A stretch of DNA of 64,000 bases from positions 558,814-622,813 of the forward strand of contig NC_079423.1 of NCBI RefSeq assembly GCF_026213295.1, in the 5' to 3' direction. The position numbers were made by a program, and so were the translations under genes. Origin of the DNA: Gadus chalcogrammus. Its lineage: Eukaryota > Chordata > Actinopteri > Gadiformes > Gadidae. Shown here piece by piece: positions 55,401 to 64,000 of this stretch (position 1 is its first letter; each line of letters starts with the position of its first letter). The notes beneath the pieces were generated by a model. That model worked only from the letters and a program-made list of their open reading frames with translations. It was not told the DNA's origin and ran no database searches.

Positions 55401-57072
55401 GGTCGCACTACCCCGAATTCTAGACGCATGTGCGCCCAAATTAGGCGCACTCTGGAGCCCTGACTTTCAGAAAAAACCTGTATTTACTATGGTGTATTGA
55501 CTGTGAATGCCTTGTTCTTCAGCTGCTTCTGGAGAACCCAGCGTCGGGCAGGGTGGTGGTGTTGATGGGCTCCACCTCTGACATGGTTCACTGCGACAAG
55601 ATCCGCAAGGCCTGCGGATCCTATGGAGTGCCCTGTGTCCTCAGAGTCACCTCGGCACACAAGGGCCCTGATGAGACCCTGCGCATAAAAGCAGAGTATG
55701 AAGGTGTGTCTTTAAAGCTTCTTGCTACAGGAATTGGGATAAATATGTTCCATGTCACTCACATTTACACTTTGTGTTTCGATTATAAGGAGAGTGCTGC
55801 AGGCACTAGTTATTGTTGGGCTTCATTAGGCGAGTGCTGCAGGCAGTGCTCAACTGCCATTGTTGGGCTTCATTAGGGGAGAGCTGCAGGCAGTGCTCAA
55901 CTGTTGTCATTCTGAGGTTTATTTCTAATTCATTTCTATTGAACTCGAATGTTTCCCTTCCCTTCATATTAAATATTAGTAGAAGTCTTTAACAGTGGTT
56001 TAAGTGTTTTTAAAATACAGCACATGCCCCTTTTTCTGCAGGAAATTGCATTTCCTTCAGGCATTCTTAGACAATTTCTAATTGTGTTTATCTTTTAATT
56101 TTTGGAATTTGTTTCTTTCTATTTGACTTGAAAGGTTCTATTGATGTGTTGTTGATGGCTGATTTAATCACTCACCTGGCAAGAGTCTGATGAATTCTTG
56201 GGTTAGGTGAGGCTACACACCTGTCAGGGGGCACAAGTGAGGCCAGCCTTTACCATACTATCAGGACCTCTGTCAGTTAGCAACTTCTTGCCCAACGTTC
56301 CAATAGACAGGCTTCATGCGTGAGATCTACTTGGAGGAGCCCATCAAAGCAAATTGGGTTGAGTGGCAAAAAGTGCCACACTTTTGTTCATATTCAGTCT
56401 ACACGGTCATCTTTTTTTAATATAATTGTTGGCAAGCTTTTGTATATACATTATAGTTAAAAAAAATGTACCTTTATGTACATAAATATATAATCAAACA
56501 ACCAAAAGACCATTTGGACTAAATGTGTCCTGTGTTTCCTAGGTGATGGCGTTCCTACTGTTTTTGTGGCTGTGGCGGGAAGGAGCAACGGCCTTGGCCC
56601 GGTGATTTCGGGGAACACGGCCTATCCTGTAATCAACTGTCCACCAATCACCGCTGACTGGGGGGCGCAGGATGTGTGGTCATCCCTGCGCATGCCAAGT
56701 GGTAAAGCATGTTCATAAACTGACCTTTTTTTAGATCCCTTTTAATTTTTTTGGAAGTTGGTATCCCTGTGATATGACGTTGGTTCGACCACATTGGCGG
56801 TGGCCAACCTCCTTTCAGCAAGCTGCCTAATACCCCTACCTCTTCCTCACGTGTTGGTCCCCGTAGAGAAAAGGTGAACCTCTGGAACTCTCCTCTGATC
56901 CATAGGTCTCGGCTGCTCCACTGTGCTGTCTCCAGACGCTGCAGCCCAGTTCGCCGCCCAGATCTTCGGACTCGGCAATCACCTGGTGTGGTCCAAGCTG
57001 AGAGCCTCCATGCTAAATACCTGGGTGTCTCTCAAGATCGCTGACAAGAAGTTGCAGTCCTGCAGCCTTTAA
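49500..57072 (+). CDS. paics: PAICS, bifunctional AIR carboxylase / SAICAR synthetase
   Basis: Nine exons: 49500-49515, 49641-49838, 50373-50551, 51047-51226, 52678-52791, 52894-52977, 55523-55703, 56543-56701, 56906-57072 (TAA). All GT-AG, in phase; 1,278 bases, 425 residues, the human length. It carries out two consecutive steps of de novo purine synthesis: carboxylation of AIR to CAIR and ATP-driven joining of aspartate to give SAICAR. Seen: the N-terminal SAICAR synthetase domain (to about 255) with [21 protein letters not shown] [20 protein letters not shown] and [20 protein letters not shown]; the C-terminal carboxylase domain (from about 260) with [50 protein letters not shown] and GLGCSTVL. 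Active as an octamer in the cytosol and part of the purinosome in mammals. Introns 4 and 6 contain hAT elements. No damage seen. Confidence 0.98.
51317..52443. mobile_element. hAT element in paics intron 4, with 8-bp target duplication
   Basis: Ends TAGGGTTGGGC (51317) and, inverted, TAGGGATGGGC (ending 52443). The exact 8-base duplication GCACATGC flanks it (51309-51316 and 52444-52451). Eight bases is the hAT rule. The outer parts share CGATCGTCGATC-like palindromic motifs. No transposase is left; most of the interior is a second element. Confidence 0.9.
51432..52038. mobile_element. Second inverted-repeat element nested inside the intron-4 hAT
   Basis: CCGCGTTTACATGG at 51432-51445 and its exact complement at 52025-52038, then CTTCTGATCC and ATT in both arms after a three-base difference. 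607 bases, no convincing protein. Related sequence (GCAATAGCTCCGC and GCAATGGCTCCGC) lies on both sides, which may be a duplicated flank. Superfamily unknown. Confidence 0.75.
53682..54075 (+). pseudogene. Relic of a Myb/SANT-like transposon protein in paics intron 6
   Basis: From an ATG at 53913, [18 protein letters not shown] is followed by a stop and frameshift, then [13 protein letters not shown] and [13 protein letters not shown]. The Trp and acidic-basic spacing resembles the first helix of the Myb_DNA-bind_4 type found in fish repeats. Upstream are two hairpins: a 10-bp stem (AAGTCGGGCA, 53682-53705) and a 12-bp stem (CTGCGTTGTCTC, about 53877-53902). Transposon ends were not found. 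Confidence 0.35.
54602..55462. mobile_element. hAT element in paics intron 6, with 8-bp target duplication
   Basis: CAGGGCTCCAGA at 54602-54613 and its exact complement at 55451-55462; ACTTTCAG flanks both sides (54594-54601, 55463-55470). The outer parts are rich in GTGCGCC/GGCGCAC motifs in both arms. The centre is occupied by a copy of the dispersed repeat also found near 1.26-4.0 kb, so this is a nest. Confidence 0.9.
54837..55175 (-). repeat. Dispersed repeat copy, nested in the hAT of paics intron 6
   Basis: Starts GAATATCGTCAGACAATGCC and runs through TCCCGACCAGGTTTGGTTGC and GTCACCATGGTGATACAGCG to GAGCTTCGTAGTAC. The same blocks appear in inverted orientation at 1256-1400, 1962-2057 and 3915-4002. 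It contains GATATAAGTAGCC, a possible TATA box, so a solo LTR or promoter-bearing repeat is possible. Family unknown. Confidence 0.7.
55786..55905 (+). repeat. Short tandem repeat of about 48-60 bp in paics intron 7
   Basis: GAGTGCTGCAGGCA and TTGTTGGGCTTCATTAGG alternate about two and a half times, the last copies carrying GTGCTCAACTGCCAT and GTGCTCAACTGTTGTC. It starts about 85 bases after exon 7. Confidence 0.8.
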
Positions 57073-57180
57073 GCCAGTTGCTTTCCACATTCCAGACTTT
57101 TTTTCCCCACATCTAATGAGTTATATTTGTGTTGTCTTGGTTCTTCCTGTCCAACTACTGTGCTTAAACCTGAAACATTC

Positions 57181-57186
57181 ATTAAA
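57181..57186 (+). terminator. paics: Polyadenylation signal (ATTAAA) of paics
   Basis: ATTAAA 109 bases after the TAA, followed by GT-rich sequence (GTGGCTGTATGG). No earlier hexamer is seen. Confidence 0.65.
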
Positions 57187-57189
57187 CCT

Positions 57190-58419
57190 CATATGTGGCT
57201 GTATGGGCTAGAACATTTATTTATGTGCATGCCATTTCTGCTAACTATTTCTAGTTTCAAAGATGACTATTAGTCCTGACAGCGGAAGTTGACACATTTT
57301 AAACCTCGTCCACTTTTGTCCATAAATATATTTTAGAAATCATATTGAATAGTCATTTACTTACTCACATGCATGGTCGTTCTTGGTGTTTTATTTTATG
57401 AGCGTGCACTGCACTAAGACTACCACAAGAGGGAGCTTGTAACAAATTTCAAGGCTAAATCCATTAATTCACTTTAATGACTTTGGAGCCAAGTGAGTGA
57501 GTCAGAATCTGAGGCCATATTTTTATAACATTGTTTGTTTCTCCAATCTTCTCTATGTACTGCTGTGATGCCAACGAAAACCCTTAATGTTAATTCTGTG
57601 GGTGGATGTGGGAGGCTGAGAAGGGGTATAAGCACTAGCCTGCTATCTGTCCAAATCCTCTGCCTATTTAGTTCTGTGTTTTATATGATGCCTCTGTTCC
57701 GTGTTCTCATGTAGCCTTTTAGGTAATGGGGTACGGTTGAGGAACCTCATTGGACACAATGTATGTCACAAATGCCTCTAACCAGGTCTCCTCAGTAACT
57801 GTTTCCCTGGCAACAACCACTCATACAAGTTCGGCACTTCCTTTTCAATCTCCTGCCCTTCTCTATCCTGTGATGCTTGCAGTCTCAATCTACCCTACAT
57901 TGGCGTTCTGAATGTGAGATAAAGACGGGAAAATCTATAGAATGCCTCAATTTAATGTGGTAATGAGTATGCTAGGTTTGTGCAATCTTTTTATGTCAAC
58001 ACGACCAGTCATTGTATCGTGCCTGAAAAAATATCGTTTTGGATTCAGAAAATGTGTTTATTGTGAAAACATTTCATGGACCATTCTAGAATCATGACCT
58101 CCGTAGGCTATATATGTACAAGTGATTCTGGATTGGTAATGTTATGTTCAAGTAGGCCTACCAGTGTTTTCAATATAGATGCATTTGTGAACGACAGCAT
58201 AATCCTGTTATTTACGACCTAACTACTTTAAAGTGATCATGTTCAGCACTGCTAATCTCATAACTCATTTGACCATTTTCACCTTCTCATCTCCATGATT
58301 GATCTCCAACTTCTAAACCGGCTTTAAGTTGCTTTTGTTTCTACCTTACACGCTTTTGCTCGCCCTCCATTTTCCTTAAAAAAAATCCAGAGATGTTCTT
58401 TACAGCCTTGATTGGAACA
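57190..58419. other. Region between the convergent paics and rem2 stop codons
   Basis: About 1.2 kb without a supported exon. It should hold the rem2 3' UTR on the minus strand. I see no transposon ends or structured repeat. Confidence 0.5.
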
Positions 58420-60791
58420 TCACAGAGCCCCAAGGTCATGGCAAGACCGGGACTTCTGCCTGAAGAACCTCCCGCCCTCGTGCTCACGATCCCGGGGGTA
58501 CCTAGGCACCAGGTTAGTCAGGAAGCGCTTTGCGCGAGATGTTATGCTCTCACGCTGGCCCCCTCCGATCATGTCCTCGGCACTGGCGCCCGGGGGCCAC
58601 GGAGCCTGACCCCTGGCGAGCCTCACGGCGCACTCCAGGAGTTCGGGGGTTCTGTGGTCCAGTGAGGCAGATATCTCCAGATACAGACACTGGAATAGGG
58701 CTGCGCTCGTCACGGCCTCTGGAGGGGTGGGGACGATGTGTGAGAGATGGAGAGGAACCAAGATCAGTCGATGGCGGTAGCTTAGGCTGAGGTTCGGGTG
58801 ATAGAAGCACTGACTAAAACAGCTGAGGGCTACTGCCGCTGTATTAGCATGGGTGCATGCGTTGTGTAATTAGAATGATGATCCTTTCATTACCCAATCA
58901 GGGTTAAACACCTTACATTTGTAATCCTTTTGCAATATTGTACATTATGCATGACAAAAAAACTAAACGGCTGCAGAGAGGTTCTAAAGGATTAACACAG
59001 ACGTGTTTTATGAATGATAATATTGGCTAGTAGCAACTGGTGAGGTACTTATACAATTAATGTATCTGTGTATGACTAGGGGCAGCAGTCCCTTGGTGCA
59101 CTTGAGACCAATTTGGATTGGTCTGAAGTGCAAATTACAAATTACAATTGCATTTCATATTGACTAAAGAGAGCTGCCTGTGAATTGGACGTCAAAATTA
59201 TGTTTGTTTTGACCAGAAAGGTACAGATCAGAAGGTTCAGAATATATTCATATTGCAGTATAAAGAAAGCTAATCCCAATGTTATGTAACTAAGTAAGGA
59301 AATATACCCAGCACAAAACAGCTTCATATATGTCAGTGGACTATAGGACGGCCATCTTACCCTGGGCGCTGACCTCACGAGAGCGGACGAGATCGCTCTT
59401 GTTTCCCACCAGGATTATGGGAGTCTGAGGCTGAGTCTCTCTCAAGAGGAGCCGGAGCTGAGCGGTGCGGTGAAAACTCCTCCGGTCGGTCACAGAGAAG
59501 ACCAGAACACACACCTCGCACTGAAGACCTGACAGGTCCTGCAAGAGTGGAGGAGAAAACACATGGTTCCAAACTAGTAAGCTATATCCCGGTATGCTTC
59601 TCAATGCAGCGCTGGAAAAACACTTGAGAGGTTATCGAGAGTAGGAGGACAGCTCTGCAAGCCGTTCTGAGGGATCTCAGAATCAGCCACACTTGATGTA
59701 CCAGTTATAGATTGACCACTGTATGCCTGATAGCAAAATGCACCTGTATGTGTTATAGTACCCGATATACACACACACACACACACACTATTTTCATAGT
59801 ATGAATATAAATCATTGGGTAATACGGTCACTGACATTAGCTCAACACCTTTTTGGGCCGCTTCAGGCGCTAAGTTATTTATTTAACTTCAAAGATTGAG
59901 TTGGCTTGGTTTTAGCACCTCCAGTCGCTTAATAAATACTGACATAAATAGAATAGGAACGCTGTAAATATCAGTCATCTTGTTTTTACACCACCATCCA
60001 ACCATCATGCTTTATGATTGCGTCATACTTTTGTAACAATTGTTCTGTCAATAATTCACACGCATTGTACAACTCTATAACTATAATTGTAGAAAGAAAA
60101 TTAAAAATTATAAAGAAATGCTCCCTCATTTGTTTTAATCTTTTGTTTCTAAACGCACCTGCTATCCCCAAGCATGCAACCACATCCCATTTAAAACACA
60201 CACACACACACACACCGTCCACTTATGGGTACACATGCATTCATAGCTGAAGTCAATTCTGTACTATCCACATACAGTCGTGGTAGGACAGGAAAATCTC
60301 CATAGTGGACACAGAAGAGGCTGAGAGATGTAACTAGTCGGCGATGGAGATGCTGCGCTCCAATGTATCTTACTCTTGTCTTTCCTCAACCAAATTGGAC
60401 CTATACATGAGACTTAACTTTGCAATGCCCTTACACCTATGATGGGTTATTGTTCTGGTATTGATAGTTACATGGTGACAGAGTCTGGCTCACCTGCCTC
60501 CAGTTGTCATAGATAATGATGGTGCTGTCCTCCTCATCTACGGTGATGGTTCGCACATAGCCCTCCCCTGAGAGAGACCAAGAGCACACAGAGGGTTATG
60601 TCTCTCCTCAGAGCGGGAGACCCGGTGTAGTGGCTTGGGCAGCCACTCTGACACCGGCAGCCTGTTAGGGCTCACACACACAGCACCTCTGCTGCTGTAT
60701 GTGTGAGCAACGCCTCTGCTGTTCACACACACAGAATACACACACACATACAAAACTTGCCCATGTGCACGGTGCAAGTGCAAACACTTGT

Positions 60792-60836
<45 letters not shown>

Positions 60837-61457
60837 ACATACATACACACGAGCTGATATATGCGTTCACGCACACTCACAAAATACAAACCAAACACAG
60901 CAAAAAATATTAATATAAAATATTAAAAATATACAATAATCCACACACTTGCGAAAGGAAATACAGTTGCAAGCATCTTTTTCTCAAATACAATCAAACA
61001 CATTGAATATACGAACAATGACATGTGAAAAGACATCCTCACACACACACAAACAGAAACACAGGAATGCGAGGGTCCTCTTACAACACACAAAGCACAG
61101 CGCACAACGGTACCATCAGAATCCACAGATGCCGTCCTGTCCATCTCTCCAGCAAAGGCGATGGCCAGTGAGGTCTTCCCCACCCCGTTCTGGCCGAGCA
61201 GGGCAATCCTCAGCGGGCCGTCGGCTCGGCAGTCCAACGCTCCCATCAGGGATTCATCCGGGGCAGGGCTGAAGTTGATGGGCGGGGGGGAGGATGTGGC
61301 CCCCGCTAGCATCCAGTCACAGTCTTCATGCACCGCCTCTTCACGCCGCAGCTGGTGCTTAATGGGCAAGGGGGTACTTCCTCTGCGGACGTTGGGCGCA
61401 CTGACCAGGGTCATGCTGTCACACTGAGGGGCCCAAAATATCATCATCAGCGACGTC

Positions 61458-61493
<36 letters not shown>

Positions 61494-61804
61494 GTGTCTC
61501 TAAACATACATACAATCCCCTAAACGCATCCTATTTAAAACACACACACACACACCAGACACACCCACACACACAGAAACACACACAAAGTCACACACAA
61601 CAGGGCCCAAAATGTACTTTTAGAATTGTTTATTTTTGCCTGAGTGTAGAAATCTAGCGGCCAAATCATTTTTTACCAGCCAAATCTTCTATTTCCTCCA
61701 TTGGCAGCTGGCAGGTGATCCTTTTGCCCCCCGCACACATGCCAATCGGATGTGTGGGTGGGTGGATGGATCAAACTCCATCCACCATAATCACCATCTC
61801 CTTT

Positions 61805-61842
<38 letters not shown>

Positions 61843-62275
61843 TCACCAGCCTAATCACCATCATCATCCTCATCATCATCGTCATCCTCATCATCAATTA
61901 CAGCTGCAAACTGATAGCACACAAGCATATTGTACCACTGAATGTAAAGACTAGGCTACTACATTTGTTATGGTAGAACTTAAAGTAGGCCTACTTCATC
62001 ATTCAGATCCTGTGTATAGTATGGCAAAGCAATCCAAACTGTAGCCTATATTATACAGCAATGCATGCAATGCTATTCACACCTAGGCATCATGAATAAA
62101 GCTGTACATTAGAATATAAAGTACCATTTACAGATACTTTTTCCAGAACTGGTTGCGTCGTATAAAAATTATATTACAATAACGAAAATTAAGTGAGCGG
62201 CATATCAGTCTTTCCGCATACCTTAATCGGTGCTTCCCTGAGGTCGGTGTTCTCTATGGGCACATCTTTCGGCAT
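58420..62275 (-). CDS. rem2: REM2, RGK-family small GTPase
   Basis: Five exons, high to low: 62275-62222 (ATG), 61423-61114, 60567-60494, 59538-59361, 58718-58420 (TGA). All GT-AG in phase; 915 bases, 304 residues (human REM2 340). Seen: RRGSTPLPIKHQLRREEAV, which matches REM2 better than REM1, GEM or RRAD; P-loop GQNGVGKTS near 95-103; VDEEDSTIIIYDNWRQ, where the usual DxxG is absent as in all RGK proteins; FSVTDRRSFHR; NKSD at 192-195; and the RGK C-terminus KRFLTNLVPR then FFRQKSRSCHDLGAL, a calmodulin, 14-3-3 and membrane-binding tail. Known of the family: REM2 inhibits high-voltage calcium channels through the beta subunit and shapes synapses and dendrites. The stretch after switch II is about 8 residues shorter than human. 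A second Met (61414) could start a form without the first exon. Convergent with paics. Confidence 0.93.
59767..59788 (+). repeat. (CA)n microsatellite in a rem2 intron
   Basis: Eleven CA units. Confidence 0.95.
60797..60832 (+). repeat. (CA)n microsatellite in a rem2 intron
   Basis: About 18 CA units; a second short run lies at 60196-60214. Confidence 0.95.
61461..61493 (+). repeat. (ATC)n microsatellite in rem2 intron 1
   Basis: Eleven ATC units, 38 bases from the exon 2 acceptor. Confidence 0.95.
61806..61843 (+). repeat. Second (ATC)n microsatellite in rem2 intron 1
   Basis: About 12 ATC units, then degenerate ATC/CCTCATC to about 61895. Confidence 0.95.
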
Positions 62276-62898
62276 TTGAAATCTTTAGCTTTAACACGAA
62301 TTTCAATAATGAAGATCACTGAACACCAAGTGCCTCCAGTCGCTCCCAAGCTCTAACGCGGCCAGCTCTCGTACCTGACAGTCTTTACGGCTACAAAGTA
62401 AAATACTCACTCTCCTCGCATCCACCGTTGTACCTGCCTCTATCGGTTTGTGTCTCTCAATCCCACCCGCACACACACATATACACACACACGCACACAC
62501 ACACGCACACGTAAACGCATACACACTCACGCATGCACAGACTCACGCACACACACAGATTCGCACACACAGATTTGCTAGAAAGCGCACAGGATAGGCT
62601 GCCTGCTACTGCTATCTACGTGCACGCATTTATATCACTACAGCAGCATATCGGTGGTCCACTTCTTCCCGAACGGCCAATGGGAGATCACTCACGGTTT
62701 ATTTCACCCCGTTTATATTTTTTCTGTCGTCAAAATTCAATTGCCTTTTTTACACAAACAAACGCTGCCCAGTTGAGTTGCGGGCAATTATGTAATGGTT
62801 CGACCCATAGAGGGCAGCACAACACAGCACTTTGGTCACGGTTTCATATGTCTGTGTCTGTGCATTGCTTAAGATGGCATTTATGACTGCGCTCATCT
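62276..62898. promoter_or_regulatory. rem2: Upstream region of rem2
   Basis: Immediately above the start codon are GC-containing 5' sequence and several CA/CACG runs (62465-62575). No clear TATA or CpG-island pattern that I can assign. Called only from position. Confidence 0.3.
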
Positions 62899-62985
62899 CT
62901 CTCTCTCTCTCTCTCTCTCATTTAAAGGTGAATGTTGTATATGTTTATTCCCAAGGTTCAGAAAGATTTCTAAAAAATAAATCCC

Positions 62986-63091
<106 letters not shown>

Positions 63092-63394
63092 CCTCCCCCT
63101 TACAAACACCCACATGCGCGTGCAAACGCACACTAACACTCTCTATATATCTCATTCTGTACCCCCTCATCCCCGCTTCTCTGTCACTCTTTCTCCCTCA
63201 TTCTTTCACTCCTGTCATTGTCTTTGTATCCATCTCCACACCAATGATTCCATTATGTGACCTTTATTAACTTCAGTAGACACAGAATACAGCTGAGGTT
63301 ACATTGACAAATATTCATAATCTTATCATTCACCCGGCTGCCCATTTATTTTGATCCAAAGGAATAAAATAATGTTTTTGTATTTGTTGTGAGG

Positions 63395-63629
<235 letters not shown>

Positions 63630-63803
63630 ATGTGTTTGTGTATGTGTGTGTGGGTGTGTATGCGCGACACAAGCATGAAGCAGGCACCATCTATAGCTCA
63701 TGGCGCGGAACAGCACGCCCTCTCAACACAATGCTACAATGAACTCCGGCAGCGAACAGTCAGTGCGCTATTATAGAACTAATCCTGTCCCTATTATGAA
63801 CGC

Positions 63804-63807
<4 letters not shown>

Positions 63808-63902
<95 letters not shown>

Positions 63903-63915
63903 GGGGGGGGGGGAG
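63808..63915 (+). repeat. (GA)n followed by a G homopolymer
   Basis: About 42 GA units then about 21 G, an odd run likely to vary in length and be hard to assemble. Confidence 0.97.
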
Positions 63916-64000
63916 GGGCTGAAGGTGAGGTCATCCCAAACAGTGCTTACCCAGGGTCAACACTCACTATGGAAGGGCAGAGCCAGAGACAGAGAGACAG

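Noticed and set aside
61328..61954. Frames rich in His or Ile/Asp runs
   Set aside because: Translations of the ATC and CA microsatellites in rem2 intron 1.

Overview
The window is genomic DNA from a ray-finned (teleost) fish; the species cannot be fixed from sequence. The evidence is vertebrate split genes with GT-AG introns, many long CA/GT, CT/GA and ATC microsatellites, and DNA transposons and tRNA-derived repeats of the kind common in fish. I rebuilt gene models exon by exon from splice sites, reading phase and recalled family sequences; no search was run.

Layout. 1-11.5 kb has no supported exon and holds microsatellites, a nest of three repeat insertions (about 1.26-4.0 kb), a pair of tRNA-like units and a palindromic MITE. 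11.57-18.67 kb (+) is cracd (KIAA1211), actin capping-protein inhibitor, first exon(s) not found. 20.31-27.10 kb (-) is aasdh, complete in 14 exons. 28.15-32.53 kb (+) is an unrecognised gene. 33.36-48.89 kb (-) is ppat, complete in 11 exons, whose introns carry a two-gene Harbinger relic, a 5.4 kb foldback-like element and, on the opposite strand in intron 1, a whole gene with two Myb/SANT-like domains. 49.50-57.07 kb (+) is paics, complete in 9 exons, with two hAT elements in its introns. 58.42-62.28 kb (-) is rem2, an RGK GTPase, in 5 exons. 62.3-64 kb is mostly microsatellite.

The order cracd-aasdh-ppat-paics matches human 4q12. ppat and paics are divergent from a 606-bp shared region with three CACGTG boxes and encode purine-synthesis steps 1 and 6/7, the classic vertebrate head-to-head pair. 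rem2 beside paics differs from human, where SRP72 follows.

The most unusual object is the 5,375-bp element in ppat intron 2 (38451-43825). Two oppositely oriented arrays of a 168-bp satellite, about 18 and 7 copies, flank a roughly 0.9-kb centre. It is bounded by short unique inverted ends and an exact 9-bp (extendable to 11-bp) target duplication. A smaller element at 2058-3914 also has inverted ends, a 9-bp duplication and tandem repeats in an arm, so a foldback/Mutator-like family may be active in this genome.
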